Below are positions 1 to 44,174 of a stretch of DNA of 64,000 nt, piece by piece. The notes under the pieces are model-generated. The model was not told the origin of the DNA, ran no database searches, and worked only from the letters and a program-made list of their open reading frames with translations. Position numbers and translations under genes: made by a program. This DNA is from Bufo bufo (taxonomy: Eukaryota; Chordata; Amphibia; Anura; Bufonidae). The first letter of the stretch is position 1. Every line of letters starts with the position of its first letter. The stretch spans positions 339,481,010-339,545,009 of the forward strand of contig NC_053392.1 of the NCBI RefSeq assembly GCF_905171765.1, written 5' to 3'.

Positions 1-1130
1 GGTAAGAGCTGATGACGGGGAAGGAGGGATGGAGCAAGGTGAAAATGAATAGCTTCATTGCCTTTGGGAAAGCTGCTCTGGCGCCCCCTTCAGAAATGCA
101 GGGCAATGCGCTGACCCTGCATGCCGCCTAGTCGTGATGGTAGTGCCACACACTGAGATGGAGATATCAGGTTTAGGTAGGTTAGTAGATAGAGAGAACA
201 CAAGAAGCCCAGTTTTTTAAAGATTCCATTTCAGATAGAGAGAGGACATGATGTTCTAGACGGCGGCGAGTCACTGGTGTTCTGTAATACAGTAGGGGGA
301 TGAAGTGTATAGAGAGGTGTCATCAGCATAGAGATGGTACTGGAAACCAAATCTTCTGATAGGCTGTCCGATGGGGGCTGTAAATAGAGAAGAGGCGAGG
401 GCCTAGGACTGAACCCTGAGGAACCACAACAGCAAAAAGGAGAGGAGAAGAACTGAATGAAACACCAAAAGAGCGTCCAGTGAAATAGGAGGAAAACCAA
501 GAGAGAACTGCGTCCGTAAAGGGGTCGTCTCACCTCGCTTGGATATGCCCCCAATGTCTGATAGGTGCAGGTCCTACCTCTGGGACTTGTACCTTCCTTT
601 AGAAAGGAGCCCGCAAAGTGAGAGGGCACACCGCGCACGCACGGCCACCCTCCATTCATTTCTATGGGAGTGCTGAAAATAGCCGAGCGCGCCGACTCTC
701 TCTGGATCTAGCGTTGTGGTAAAGCTACATGAATGCCCCTATAAAGGGGACCGGCGCTGATCCTGCCCGACGTGAACCCGGCCTAATTCAGATACAGTGT
801 AATAAAGTCAATATTTGGCCATATAGGACACCCTTTTCAAGGTATTCACCCTTATCAAATATTGGTAGTCATTTACAAACATTTTTATGCCAGTTTTTAG
901 TGTAAAAATGTCACACAACCCCTTTTTGAATGCCTGTGCGACAGTATTTTCTTGCATTTGTGTGTTTGACATATGTGAGTGTGGACGTTACGGCCCCACA
1001 CATTTACCCTCATTGGCTTGATAAGGGCTCAGAGTTACAAAATGAGCTATAATGAAACCAGTATATTAGTTTCAGCAAGTCCCCAATGCCGCAAATGTGT
1101 GTTTTACACCAGTCATTCCTGCTACAGGAC
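1..1130. other. Upstream flank, mostly repeat-like, no gene recognised
   Basis: I see no convincing exon here. Positions about 519-760 resemble a common frog interspersed repeat: a left end of the AAAGGGGTYGTC type followed by a stretch related to the palindromic MITE at 4408-4733. The remainder is AT-rich with no motif I can name. Confidence 0.4.
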
Positions 1131-1338
1131 CGCACTGCTGGGAAGCGCATCGTGTACACAGCGCCAGTGACAAGAGCAGAGAAGGCGGCTTCCCGCTCCT
1201 CCCACCCAGGTACACCCGGCCTGTCACCGCGCGGCTCAGGCTGCTACATCCGGGTTGTTCCCGGAGAGAGGTGGCTGGAGCCGGATCCTTTAGGAGGCAT
1301 GAGGCCGCGGCTTTAAGTGACAACTGAATATCGGGGAC
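1131..1338 (+). promoter_or_regulatory. MFSD4B: GC/CpG-rich 5' region of MFSD4B
   Basis: CpG density rises sharply from about 1130 through exon 1, as in the CpG-island promoter of a broadly expressed vertebrate gene. No TATA box is evident. The transcription start cannot be fixed from sequence. An in-frame TGA at 1318-1320 lies 18 bases before the chosen ATG, so the coding region cannot extend further upstream in this exon. Confidence 0.5.
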
Positions 1339-31779
<30,441 letters not shown>

Positions 31780-32648
31780 AAATATAGTTTTATAAAGCAA
31801 GCTGGCTTGTTTGGTAGAATATCTTGCTGAAATTGCTTACAATTAATGTTTGTAAAGATTTATATTCATATGATGATTTGATGTGTACTTTCATGGCCGA
31901 GATGGGAATAACCCATAGTAAGTGCCAGCCCGGGATTAGCTGTCTCCATACCTTCGCCTCCCTGGACTAGTATTTACTGTGGGTTATTTATTTCCATCCC
32001 GGCCATGAAAGGGCGAGATGGGACAACTCCTTTAATGGTAAAAGAGCCATCCACTAATGGTCTTAGTAGTCATCTCACAAAGCAGAAGTGTTAAAAGTCA
32101 CAGTGCTTTCCTGTTCTGATAGCATTCAATTGTCCATTCATCTTTAAAACCCTTGACTCGTCCCGCTACCAATATTACAGTTGCATATTGGTATGTTACA
32201 GACTATATATCTCTTGCAATTTGGGTAAATATCAGTGAGGAAGAATGTAAGTGAAAATGTTCAATGTGTGGTAGCACATACAGTACCTAGATTTATGAAG
32301 CAGAGAGCTGGTCATATTCTCAACTGTTAGCAGGTAGTTCAACCAGAATTAAAGGCAAGAGTGCTCCGACAATAGGCTGTGAGAAGAAGTTAGTTTCTGG
32401 CACATGGTAGCTGTATAACTAACTTCCTTGCACATACATTTTTATACACTTGCAGATATTGTGTGTCTTTGTGTTTTTCTGAAATCTGCAAGACAGAGTC
32501 TTGCATTTGTGTCTTTAGTACTAGAGCCACATACTCAGAGGTTGTTTTCTCTGCTACCTCTGATTTAAGAGGAGTCTAGAAAGCAGTTCAAGCACTTGTG
32601 TGGTTGGAAAAGTCAGAGTCTTAAGTGACAAAACAACTTTATGTGGGT

Positions 32649-33324
32649 TTAAAGGGGCTGTTCAACTTCACAAAATAATAAACAGTCCTAAATGTTAAAT
32701 AACAAACAAAAAAAAGTCTTGCTGATCCAGTGCAGGTGCTTTGGCAGCCGCATCTTTATTTACAAGCAGTCCATGTAATCCAGTGGAGAAATGTGACACG
32801 TGCCAGTGTCATTTCAGTGGGCATGTGCCGTACTGCTGGCTTCATGGCTCCTAATTCTGAGCGGTGATGTTATCAGTACGGCACATGATTACTGAGATGG
32901 TCACATGCTGGCTGCTTATAAACAAACCCTAGGGGGACTGCCAGAGCATATATGCTACATCAGTGGAGGATTGGAGAGGGTTTTTTTTTGTTTAAACATT
33001 TGGTCTTTTTTTTTATTTTTATATAAGTTGGATAACTTCCCAATGAGTTGTCTGGCCTAGAGGCCAACCACTTCAATGGTCCTAACCTGTGTCCCATGAA
33101 AAATAAAAAACAATTAGGACCCTGCAGGACCAGAAAGTGGCTTAGGCCTGTGACCACTATGGACAAATCTCACAGGTCTCCGCAGTTACATCTGCTTGAA
33201 AGGAATGTCACAGCGGCGGAATACCATTTAAATAAGATGTAACTGCTGAGGCCTGTGATTCAACTGTTGGCTTTTTTTTTTTACAATTAAGATTATTGGC
33301 TACTAGGCTGAACAACCCCTTTAA
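32649..33324. mobile_element. TTAA-flanked MITE
   Basis: Ends TTAAAGGGGCTGTTCAAC and GGCTGAACAACCCCTTTAA, with TTAA at both borders (32649-32652 and 33321-33324). No coding content. Confidence 0.75.
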
Positions 33325-34825
33325 ATCTCAAATATGGTTGCTGAACAGATGACTTTACATAGGTCTTTTTTCCCTAAGTTTACCTCTATGTACTTCTGTA
33401 CAGAATGTGTAACTGGACTTTTTTTCTTTGCTAGATTAGCTGTCAGTGGGTAATGTTCAAGTTTTTTTTATTATTATATGCATTACTGCTTTACTTTGAA
33501 AAGCTTGAGGCGCTTTCCAGTATTTGATTAAAATGTCCACATAAACGTATTCTGAGTGTTATTGAATTATTAAGAAGAATATCAGAAAGTAATCACACAT
33601 CCTTGGATAAACTAATGTTAACAGGGTTTTCTGGAACATACATTTTGATGACCTGTCTTTTGGATAAGTCATCAATCAGAACAGTGGGCAGACACCTGGC
33701 ACCCCTGCCAATCGGCTTTTTGAAGGTGAGCACCCGGGCCTCTTCATTGTATACCAGGCACATCACCTTATTAAAGATCAGGGCAATTCACAGTCCAAGT
33801 CAAAGGCCATGTGATCAGAGCCCTGAAGAAGAGGCTGCAGTGCTAGTCCAAGTGCCGCAACACTATCGGACAACTGATTTGCGGAGGTACCGATCTCAAA
33901 CTGATGGCCTATCCTAAGGATGGATCATCTGTGTGTATGTCCTGGAAAACCTCTTTAAAGTACAAATACATTAGGAAATATTAAATGTTCTGTATTTACT
34001 ACCCTCTTCCATTCTATTCTCTGAAATATCAGTAGCTTTGTTTTCTCTGACTTGTGTTATAACTTATTACACCAGTTATTTGCTACAAACATTACAGCAG
34101 GCTCGACCTCTTATATACGCTGCCCTTCATATTTTTAGAAATGAAATTAGCATTACTTTAGTGGCCTAGAAATTAGCTCAACCTCAAGTACGAATTATTT
34201 TGGAACTTTCCTTTTTTAAATTACTGTACCATAAATAAAATTAAAAGTTCTATACAGGACTCCAGGCGGCAACTGAAACAGTCACCCAAGGTTGTAAGCC
34301 CAACCCAAGGTTGTAAAAAAAAATATATATATTGTAAACTTGGCAAAGCCAATGGTGGAAAGGTAATTTTAGTTTTTTTGTTTCACTTGAAGCCCTGCTA
34401 CTTATACCTAGATTAAAACATTGTATTCTGGCTGCTGGCAGCTTTTGCTAAATGGCGTTTAATGCATATTGTGTAGAGTTGTAATAACATAGTCAGTACT
34501 CCTACACTCCCCCTAGTAGTGTTGGCAGATTGTAGACCACTTCTAGTGTAACTACTTTCTTTATTTTACAAGATATAAAGTGTATTTCTAATTTAACAAT
34601 CCATAAATAGTAAGTTTTATTACAAAGGTTTAATTATGTATTGATCCTGTTTATTTACACATGGCAGTAAATTACAGGATGAAGACTGGATTAAAATATT
34701 TTACCTATTTCATGTGAAAGATATCCAGCCACCCACAGTCAATTTTCTAGGTTATGCAAGTGCTGCTGCTTCTTATTACTTATACATCAAAAACTGTAGC
34801 AGACTGCCTTGTGTGAACCTGTCCT

Positions 34826-35160
34826 TAAAGGGGTTGTCTCTTGAAGACAACTTAGATATACATAGGGGCTAAGTGTCTAATCGGTGGGGGTCCAACCACA
34901 GGTGCCTGTGCCCCCTGTTTGAATGCATTGGTAGAACGCATGTGTTTCTGCCATTCTTTTTAACTCTATAGGACTGCCGGAGATAGCTGAGCACAAGCAC
35001 TTTGCTATCTCACACAGCCCCATAGAGCTGAATAGAGTGGCAGTGCACATGCCTGACCGCCGCTCCATTCAAAGAGGTGACAACAAGCCCCCATTCTCAT
35101 GGCCAGTGGGGCCCCAACTGTCGAGCAGACACATCCACAGGAAAGAGATTCTCCACCTTT
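34826..35160. repeat. Partial MITE-like repeat
   Basis: It begins TTAAAGGGGTTGTCTCTTGAAGAC, the left-end type of a common TTAA family, and contains TCGGTGGGGGTCCAACC. No clean right end was found. Confidence 0.45.
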
Positions 35161-35912
35161 TATATTTTTGTAAAAATATATTATTTCTATGATAGTAAGA
35201 AAGAGGACCTTTGTAAGGGCACTAGTTCTGAAAAAGATAAATGGTAGACAGGGTTTGTAAGATATACCGACAGAGCTTTGTAGGTAGGATCCGTTTTGCA
35301 GATTTTCTGTGCATATTCTGTAATCTGTAGCAGTCTGTAGTAAAATACATGTGTTTTCAGAACTCTAGCCACACAAAATCTGCAGCATTGTCAGTACGTT
35401 GCAGATTTGTAGCTAAGCCTACTTGTACCACATGCTGATCTTTCCTTGGACTTGTGGCAATCTGTGATAGAAAATATCTGCCATGTCTAAACCCACACTG
35501 GGGGTGCTCCGGGTCATGCAGGTATTCTGACGTAGTTTTTGAAGCCAAAACCAGGATTAAAAAAAGGGAGAAGTCATATCTGTCCTTAATACTATATCAT
35601 CTTGTATGATTCACTCCTGATTTTGGCTTTAAAAAGTACCTTAAACCTGCAGATGTGGCCGTACTCTTAGGATGCCATATTCAGCTCAATTTATCAAGTA
35701 AAAAAAGAGTTTGTATTTGTCTTTGAAAATGGTTTCTTAAACAGAAAAGCAGAAGTATTGCGAATGGTTAAAGAAAAAATAAATCTGCATGATGCTTCTT
35801 GGTACAATTGTCAAGCAACAATTATGTCTGGCTCACTACATTGCAGAAGACTTTATTTTGGGCTGACTATTTGGTTTGTTGTATTTTCTATTTCAGTTGT
35901 TTTTGCACTGGA

Positions 35913-35918
35913 AATAAA
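35913..35918 (+). promoter_or_regulatory. MFSD4B: Candidate polyadenylation signal AATAAA
   Basis: AATAAA after a T-rich stretch at the end of the gene-proximal non-repeat sequence. Another candidate lies near 36131. The choice cannot be settled from sequence alone. Confidence 0.35.
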
Positions 35919-35940
35919 CTCATTTATCTAATATGTAAGG

Positions 35941-37029
35941 ATTTGTTGGTGGTCTTCTTCCACTCCTATTGACCACCTGAGTCCGCAATCTAGAGAAAGT
36001 CACCTTACTGATTCCTTACGAAGTTATTGGGTATCTGGGCAAAACATGACATATTTATCCTGCAAAGGTAGTATTGTTATTCGTGGTTTAATTTTTGTGT
36101 TTTATTTGTGTTCTAAAATTTGTTGACGATAATAAATTTGAATATATTGTAATTAATTGTCTATTAGCTGTGATATTTATGTGTTTATTTCTTACATTTT
36201 ATAAACTTTGAAATGTTTTCATTCTTAAGATCCAATATTTGTGGACCCAAATTTGTCTCCTGTCATCTTTTAAAGTAATGTTTTAAACAACTTTACAGTT
36301 AAGATCTAGACCATGTTTTGCCCTCAGTTGCTATAGGATGTAAACCTCAAGAAAGAGTCCATCTTGTGCGGTAATAATGCCGAATTCAAAAAATTTACAT
36401 ACATTTAACTTTCTAGGATAATTGTATTCTTACCCATGTGACATTTTAGGTAGAAGTTATTTGATTTTGTTACTCACTGTAAATAATAATTCCTTTTAGT
36501 TCTTAGTACTGGCAGTAGCTAAAAAAAAAAATAATATAATTTACTTACCAGAAATCTTCTTTTCCTGGAGTCCGTACACATCACACAGAAATAAGTTAAT
36601 TCACCAGCCATCTGGAGAAATGAATAGTTCATTAGCAGTAATTGATTTAACAGCACCTCCCTATGGTATCAATGACCAGAGGGACCACACAAATGCATAT
36701 TTGGGCAGATTTATTAATCCTATAGATGACGTAGACATTCACTGGATTTATCACGGTTGACATCAGCTGAATGATACATTTGGTGCAGGGCTATAAGCTT
36801 TATCTAGCTCTATACCAACTATTAGATGGGTTACTTTGAGACAGAATGTTGTACCATTGTACATTGTATCAATGTATCTTAGGCCATGCCCTCCTTTCCG
36901 ATTAGGGCCCACACCTTTTCAAGTGAGTTGGGGAAAAATTAGATAAGCCCTAGTTGCGGCAATTTGCGATACTTTTTAGACAGATTTTAGGTAGATTACA
37001 TTCAATGAGGTATTCTCTGATGTAGACGG
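35941..37029. other. Intergenic DNA without a named feature
   Basis: AT-rich sequence. I see no coding or terminal-repeat structure apart from a possible second polyadenylation signal near 36131. Confidence 0.4.
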
Positions 37030-37586
37030 TCTCTTTTATTTCACAGTTTATTTTTAACAAACAAACATCAAGCTTTCAATCCATGGATAAGAGCAATAAT
37101 CAAGGGAACAAAGTACAAGATTCCCAAAATACCAAGCAGTAAGAGTTACCCACTCAGAGGTTAATAGAATACCCTCAAACTATACATGCACACTACAAAA
37201 GCTAAACAACCATTCACACTCAACACACACTCCGTGGTACACTCATTCTAGTGTAGACAGTTTGGGCCTGAATCCATAAATCCCAAATCTGCACAAAACA
37301 ATTGAATGTCCCTCTCACCGCATATGTCAATTTTTACAGACGTAATTCTGTGTTAATTGAATCCACTGATTCAAAGTAGGACTCTTGGGTGGTTTCCAAT
37401 TGAGAATCATTTTCCTTGTATAAAGCATAAAGAGATGATATAATCGTCTACCAAATTTAGTAGGAATCAAATCTGTTACTAAGCCCAGTAAACAAACTGC
37501 AGGGGAACAATCACCAGGGTGCCCTAGATTAATACAGGTAGAGACGTGCTTCGAAAACTGATTTCTAACAGGGCAAAACCATATCA
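37030..37586 (-). pseudogene. L1/Tx1-like ORF2 C-terminal end, distal half
   Basis: Minus-strand translation gives MIWFCPVRNQFSKHV, then CLLGLVTDLIPTKFGRRLYHLF and RKMILNWKPPKSPTLNQWI, which is the usual end of L1/Tx1-type ORF2. The upstream part of the same region is at 49843-50152. The two halves are separated by a CR1/L2-like LINE. Confidence 0.8.
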
Positions 37587-37786
37587 TAGTAACATAGTAC
37601 ATAAGGCCAAAAATACATTTGTCCATCCAGTTCGGCCTGTTATCCTGCAAGTTGATCCAGAGGAAGGCAAAAAAAAAAAAAACCCTGTGAGGTAGAAGCC
37701 AATTTTGCCCACTTTAGGGGAATAAAAAATTCCTTCCCGACTTCAATCAGGCAATCAGACTAACTCCCTGGATCAACGACCCCTCT

Positions 37787-39440
37787 CTAGTAGCTATAGC
37801 CTGTAATATTATTACGCTTCAGAAATACATCCAGGCCCCTCTTGAATTCCTTTATTGTACTCACCATCTCCTCAGGCAGAGAGTTCCATAGTCTCACTGC
37901 TCTTACCGTAAAGAATCCTTTTCTATGTTTGTGTACAAACCTTCTTTCCTCCAGACGCAGGGGATGTCCCCTCGTCACAGTCCTGGGGATAAATAGATGA
38001 TGGGATAGATCTCTGTACTGACACCTGATATATTTATACATATTAATTAGATCTCCCCTCAGTCGTCTTTTTTCTAAAGTGAATAACCCTAATTTTGATA
38101 ATCTTTTAGGGTACTGTAGTTGCCCCATTCCAGTTATTACTTTAGTTGCCCTCCTCTGGACCCTTTCCAGCTCTGCTATGTCTGCCTTGTTACAGGAGCC
38201 CAGAACTGTACACAGTACTCCATGTGTAGTCTGACTAGCGATTTGTAAAGTGGTAGGACTATGTTCTTATCACGGGCATCTATGCCCCTTCTGATGCAAC
38301 CCATTATCTTATTGGCCTTGGCAGCAGCTGCCTGACACTGTTTTTTGCAGCTTAGTTTGCGGTTTATTAAAATTCCTAGATCCTTTTCCATGTCAGTGTT
38401 ACCGAGTGTTTTACCATTTAGTATGTACGGGTGACTTGCATTAGTCCTTCCCATACGCATAACTTTACATTTGTCAGTGTTAAACCTCATCTGCCACTTA
38501 TCTGCCCAAGCCTCCAATCTATCCAGATCCCTCTGTAGTAGTATACTGTCCTCTTCAGTGTTAATTACTTTACACAGTTTAGTGTCATCTGCAAAAATTT
38601 ATAATTTACTATGCAAGCCTTCTACAAGATCATTAATAAATATATTGAAGAGAATCGGTCCCAATACTGACTCCTGAGGTACCCCACTAGTGACAGTGAC
38701 CCAATCTGAGTGTGTACCACTAATAACCACCCTCTGTTTTCTATCATTGAGCCAGTTACTTACCCACATACAGACGTTTTCTCCCAGTCCGAGCATTCTC
38801 ATTTTATATACTAACCTTTTATGTGGTACAGTGTCAAATGCTTTGGAGAAGTCCATATATACGACATCCATTGATTTGCCGCTGTCAAGTCTAGAACTTA
38901 CCTCCTCATAGAAACTGATTAAATTAGTTTGGCATGACCGATCCCTCACGAAGCCATGCTGATATGGCGTTATTTGCTTATTTCCGTTGAGATGCTCTAA
39001 GATGGCATCTCTCAGAAAACCTTCAAACAGTTTACCCAAACAGATATTAAACTTACCGGCCTAAAGTTTCCAGGCTCTGTTTTTGGACCCTTTTTGAATA
39101 TTGGCACGACATTTGCCATGCGCCAATCCTGTGGGACATTCCCTGTCAGTATAGAGTCTGCAAATATCAGAAATAAGGGTCTGGCTATGACATTACTTAA
39201 TTCCCTTAGGATACGGGGGTGTATGCCATCCGGTCCTGGCGATTTTGTCTATTTTATTCTTTTTATGTCGCTGATGTACTTTTTCCTGGGTTAGACAGGG
39301 CACTTTTAATGGGGAATTTATTTTTACATTCTGCATGTCAACTGACAGTTTATTTTTCTCAGTGAATACATTGGAGAAAAAAATATTTAACAGCTTTGCT
39401 TTCTCCTCGTCACTCTCTGCAACTCCCCCTTCATTACTCT
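37787..39440 (-). pseudogene. CR1/L2-like ORF2: reverse transcriptase and C-terminal part
   Basis: The minus strand encodes [25 protein letters not shown] with the first RT Asp (about 38845), [20 protein letters not shown] (about 38640-38690), then CKVMRMGR and LGNTDMEKDLGILI (the post-RT region). The C-terminal block is RLSKLGLFTLEKRRLRGDL ... RLWNSLPE. The F/YADD catalytic segment near 38590 falls in a damaged stretch between frames. Stops and frameshifts separate the pieces. Confidence 0.85.
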
Positions 39441-42400
39441 TTAACCTCTTAAGGACTCAGGGCGTACCGGTACGTCCTAAGTTTAAATCGCGATTGCGGC
39501 ACCGCGGGGGTTAATCCGAACAGGATGCCGGCTGAAATCATTTAAAATGCCCAAAATGTTGATTCCTCCCCCCCCCCCCCCCCCCCCCCCCTGAATGATT
39601 TTATGGCGGCGGGTGGTGCGGGGGGGGGGGGGTTGCGGGCGGTGCGGCAGGCGGGATCGCGATCCCCTGTCCGCCTCCTCTTGAATATTCATTGGTGGCC
39701 AGTGGTTATACCAGAGTGTCAGCACATTGCTGACACTCTGGTATAAATGGCTGACATCTGTGCAGATGTCAGCCGTTCCTTTTCATACCGCGGTCCGTAC
39801 GGACCGCTGTATGGAAAAGGTTAACAGTCCGGGTCAGGGAGCTCCCTCCCTCTCCCATCGGGGAGCTGCTGTGCCTTTTCAGCCCCCAGACAGGATGGGA
39901 TCACAGAGGGAGGGAGCCCCCCTCCTTACCCTTCCCCGTCTGCTCAGTTGTGGACACAACCGAGCAAACGGGGAAGGTTCCCATGGCAACAGGACGCCTT
40001 CTCAGGCATCCTGCTGTCCATGGTGCTGAACAGAGCTGTGCTAAAGGCATAGATCTGTTCAGACAAAGTGTAAGTAAAATACAGTACAATACACTATATA
40101 GTGTACTGTACTGTATTATACAGACATCAGACCCACTGGATCTTCAAGAACCAAGTGGGTCTGGGTCAAAAAAATGTAAAAAAAAGTAAAGATAAAAAAA
40201 ACAAAACATTTATTACTGAATAAAAAATAAAAAAATACACTACACATATTAGGTATCGCCGCGTCAGTAACGACCTGATCTAAAAAACGGTCATGTTACT
40301 TTCCCCGCACGGTGAACTCTATAAAAATATAAAAATAAAAACTATGAGAAAATTGAAATTTTGCCCACCTTACTTCCCAAAAAAGGTAATAAAAGTGATC
40401 AAAAAAGTCGCATGTACGCCAAAATAGTACCAATCAAACCGTCATCTCATCCCGCAAAAATCATACCCCACAAGATAATCGCCCAAAAACTGAAAAAACT
40501 ATGGCTCTTAGACTATGGAAACACTAAAACATGATTTTTTTTTTGTTTCAAAAATGAAATCATTGTGTAAAACTTACATAAATAAAAAAATTGTATACAT
40601 ATTAGGTATCGCCGCGTCCGTGACAACCTGCTCTATAAAAATACCACATGATCTAACCTGTCGGATGAATGTTGTAAATAACAAAAAAAAAAAACTGTGC
40701 CAAAAAAGCTATTTCTTGTTATCTTGCCTCACAAAAAGTGTAATATAGAGCAACCAAAAATCATATGTACCCTAAACCAGTACCAACAAAACTGCCACCC
40801 TATCCCGTAGTTTCTAAAATGGGGTCACTTTTTTGGAGTTTTTACTCTAGGGGTGAATCAGGGGGGGCTTCAAATGGGACATGGTGTCAAAAAAACCAGT
40901 CCAGCAAAATCTGCCTTCCAAAAACCGTATGGCATTCCTTTCCTTCTGCGCCCTGCCGTGTGCCCGTACAGCAGTTTACGACCACATATGGGGTGTTTCT
41001 GTAAACTACAGAATCAGGGCCATAAATAATGAGTTTTGTTTGGCTGTTAACCCTTGCTTTGTAACTGGAAAAAAAATATTAAAATGGAAAATCTGCCAAA
41101 AAAGTGAAATTTTTTCCATTAAATCTTGTGCAACACCTAAAGGGTTAACAAAGTTTGTAAAATCAGTTTTGAATACCTTGAGGGGTGTGGTTTCTTAGAT
41201 GGGGTCACTTTTATGGAGTTTCTACTCTAGGGGTGCATCTGGGGGGCTTCAAATGGGACATGGAGTCAAAAAAACTAGTCCAGCAAAATCTGCCTTCTTA
41301 AAACCATACGGCACACCTTTCCCTCTACGTCCTACTGTGTGCCCGTACAGTAGTTTACGGCCACATATGGGGTGTTTCTGAAAACCACAGAATCAGGGCA
41401 ATAAATAAAGCATTTTGTTTGGCAGTTAACCCTTGCTTTGTTACTGGAAAAAATGGGGATTAAAATGGAAAATTTGCCCAAAAATCGAAATTCTGAAATT
41501 TTAACACCATTTGCGATGAACTCTTGTGGAACACCTAAAGGGTTAACAAAGTTAGTAAAATCAGTTTTGAATACCTTGAGGGGTGTAGTTTATAGAATGG
41601 GGTCATTTTTGGGTGGTTTCTATTATGTAAGCCTCGCAAAGTGACTTCAGTCCTGAACTGGTCCCTAAAAATTGGGTTTTTGAAAATTTCTGAAAAATTT
41701 CAAGATTTGCTTCTAAACTTCTAAGCCTTGTAACATCCCACAAAAATAAAATATCATTCCCAAAATGATCCAAACATGAAGTAGACATATGGGGAATGTA
41801 AAGTAATAACTATTTTTGGAGGTATTACTATGTATTATAGAAGTAGAGAAATTGAAACTTGGAAATTTGCAATTTGGTATTTTTTTATAAATAAAAATGA
41901 TTTTTTTAACTTCATTTTACCAGTGTCATGAAGTACAATATGTAACAATCTCAGAATGGCCTGGATAAGTCAAAGCGTTTTAAAGTTATCAGCACTTAAA
42001 GTGACACTGGTCAGATTTGCAAAAAATGGCCAAGTCCTTAACCACTTCCCATCTGGGCCCTTTGCCCCCTTCCTGACCAGGCCAAATTTTGCAAAACTGA
42101 CATATCTCACTTTATGTGGTAATAACTTTGGAACGCCTTTATTTATCCAAATCATTCAGAGATTGTTTTCTCGTGACACATTGTACTTCATGATAGTCAT
42201 AAATTTGAGTCAAAATATTTCACCTTTTATTTATGAAAAAATCCCAAATTTACCCAAAAATTAGAAAAATTCGCAATTTTCTAAATTTCAATTTCTCTGC
42301 TTTTAAAACAGAAAGTGATACCTCATAAAATATTTATTATTTAACATTCCCCATATGTCTACTTTATGTTGGCATCATTTTGGAAATGTCATTTTATTTT

Positions 42401-44174
42401 TTTAGGACGTTAGAAGGCTTAGAAGTTTAGAAGCAATTCTTCAAATTTTTAAGAAAATTGCCAAAACCCACGTTTTAAGGACCAGTTCAGGTATGAAGTC
42501 ACTTTGTGGGGCCTACATAGTGGATACCCCCATAAATGACCCCATTGTAGAAACTACACCCCTCAAGGTATTCAAAACCGATTTTACAAACTTTGTTAAC
42601 CCTTTAGGCGTTCCACAAGAATTAAAGGAAAATGGAGATCAAATTTTTAAATTTCACTTTTTTGGCAGATTTTCCATTTTAATCAATTTTTTTCTTTAAC
42701 ACATCGATGGTTAACAGCCAAACAAAACTCAATATTTATTACCCAGATTCTGCGGTTTACAGAAACACCCCACATGTGGTCATAAACTGCTGTATGGGCA
42801 CACGGCAGGGCGCAGAAGAAAAGGAACTCCACATGGTTTTTAGATGCCATGTCCCATTTGAAGCCCCCTGATGCACCCTTACAGTAGAAACTCCCAAGAA
42901 GTGACCCCATTTTGGAAACTAGGGGATAAGGTGCCAGTTTTATTAGTACTATTTTTGGGTACATATGATTTTTTGATCATTCATTATAACACTTTATGGG
43001 GCAAGGTGACCAAAAAATTGGTTGTTTTAGCACAGTTTCTATTTATTTATTTTTACAGCGTTCACCTGAGGGGTTCAGTCAAGTGACATTTTTATAGAGC
43101 AGATCGTTACGGACGTGGCGATACCTAATATGTATACTTTTTCTCATTTATTAAAGTTTTACACAATAATAGCATTTTTGAAACAAAAAAATTATGTTTT
43201 AATGTGTCCATGTTCTGAGAGCTATAGTTTTTTTATTTTTTGAGAGATTTTCTTATGTAGGGGCTCATTTTTTGCGGGATGAGGTGACGGTTTTATTGGT
43301 ACTATTTTGTGGGACATACGCATTTTTGATCACTTGGTGTTGCACCTTTTGTGATGCAAGGTGACAAAAATTGCTTGTTTTGACAGTTTTATTTTTTTTT
43401 TTTTTACGGTGTTCACCCGAGGGGTTAGGTCATGTGATATTTTTATAGAGCTGGTTTTTACGGACGCGGCAATACCAAATATGTCTATTTTATTTTATTT
43501 TTTCTATTTTTAATTTTTTTTTTTTATTCCTTACTTGGGAACTTTTTTTTTTTTTACATGTGAAACTTTATTTTATTTTTTCAACCCTTTATTTTTTTTA
43601 TTTTTTATTTTACACTTTTCGTCCCTCATAAAGTCATACAAGACCTCTGGGGGACATTTGCTTCACTTTTTCTTTTTTTTTTCACTGTTAATTTCTCCTG
43701 TAACTGGGGCTGACATAGTAGCCCCAGTTACAGGACAAATACTCCCCTAGAGAGGCTGTACAGCAGCAATCCAGCGCTGTACAGCCTCAGAGCAGGGCTG
43801 ATCGAGGTCTGTGGATGACCTCACACAGCTCCTGCACACTCCGGTCCCGGCGGTCACATGACCGCCGGGCGGGAACAGGAAGCGCACAGCGCTTCCTTCT
43901 CTGCAGACACAGCGCTCGGTGAGCGCTGTGTCTGCAGCGATCTAGAAGGCAGGGACACCTGGGCACTGTCCCTGCCTTGTCTTAGGGTTGCCCTGCTGTC
44001 ACTGACAGCGGGCAACCCGATCAGCAGCTGCACGATTAGCGTGCAGCTGCTATTTCTGACAGGACGTTCTAAAACGTGCTGTCAGAAATAGACGTCCACC
44101 CATAGGACGTTTATAGTCTATGGGCGGACGTGAAGCGGTTAAGGTGAAATAGGGCTGAGTCCTTAAGGGGTTAA
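39441..44174. mobile_element. piggyBac-like modular element, full-length copy in the LINE
   Basis: TTAA borders lie at 39441-39444 and 44171-44174, with ends CCTCTTAAGGACTCAG and CTGAGTCCTTAAGGGG. It shares the order of blocks with 14941-25806: a CCGCGGTCCGTACGGACCG palindrome near the left, GTATCGCC modules at about 40252 and 40605, then TTACTGGAAAAAATGG and GTAGACATATGGGGAATG. It is split by 42038-44142. No transposase. Long C and G homopolymers occur at 39570-39630. Confidence 0.88.
42038..44142. mobile_element. Second piggyBac-like element nested in the first
   Basis: TTAA lies at 42038-42041 and 44139-44142, with ends CCACTTCCCATCTGGGCCC and GGGCGGACGTGAAGCGG. It carries the same GTATCGCC/GGGGTTAGGTCATGTGA modules in inverted orientation (about 43110 and 43450). 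Its closest relative here is 57840-59856, in the opposite orientation. The host sequence resumes exactly at TTAAGGTGAAATAG. Confidence 0.88.

Larger units (their letters stand above)
31780..35940 (+). other. MFSD4B: Probable MFSD4B 3' untranslated region
   Basis: AT-rich sequence without open frames of note. It contains a small palindrome at 31886-32015 (TTTCATGGCCGAGATGGGA against TCCATCCCGGCCATGAAAG), a TTAA-flanked MITE (32649-33324) and partial repeats at 33620-33960 and 34826-35160. The end of the transcript is not certain. Confidence 0.5.

Noticed and set aside
979..1327. Overlapping short open frames before MFSD4B exon 1
   Set aside because: They are compatible with chance in a GC-rich region, have no conserved motif, and overlap each other on both strands.
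39569..39632. Long C run followed by G run as a possible regulatory G-quadruplex
   Set aside because: Related copies lack it at this length. It looks like homopolymer expansion within a mobile element, and run lengths are unreliable.
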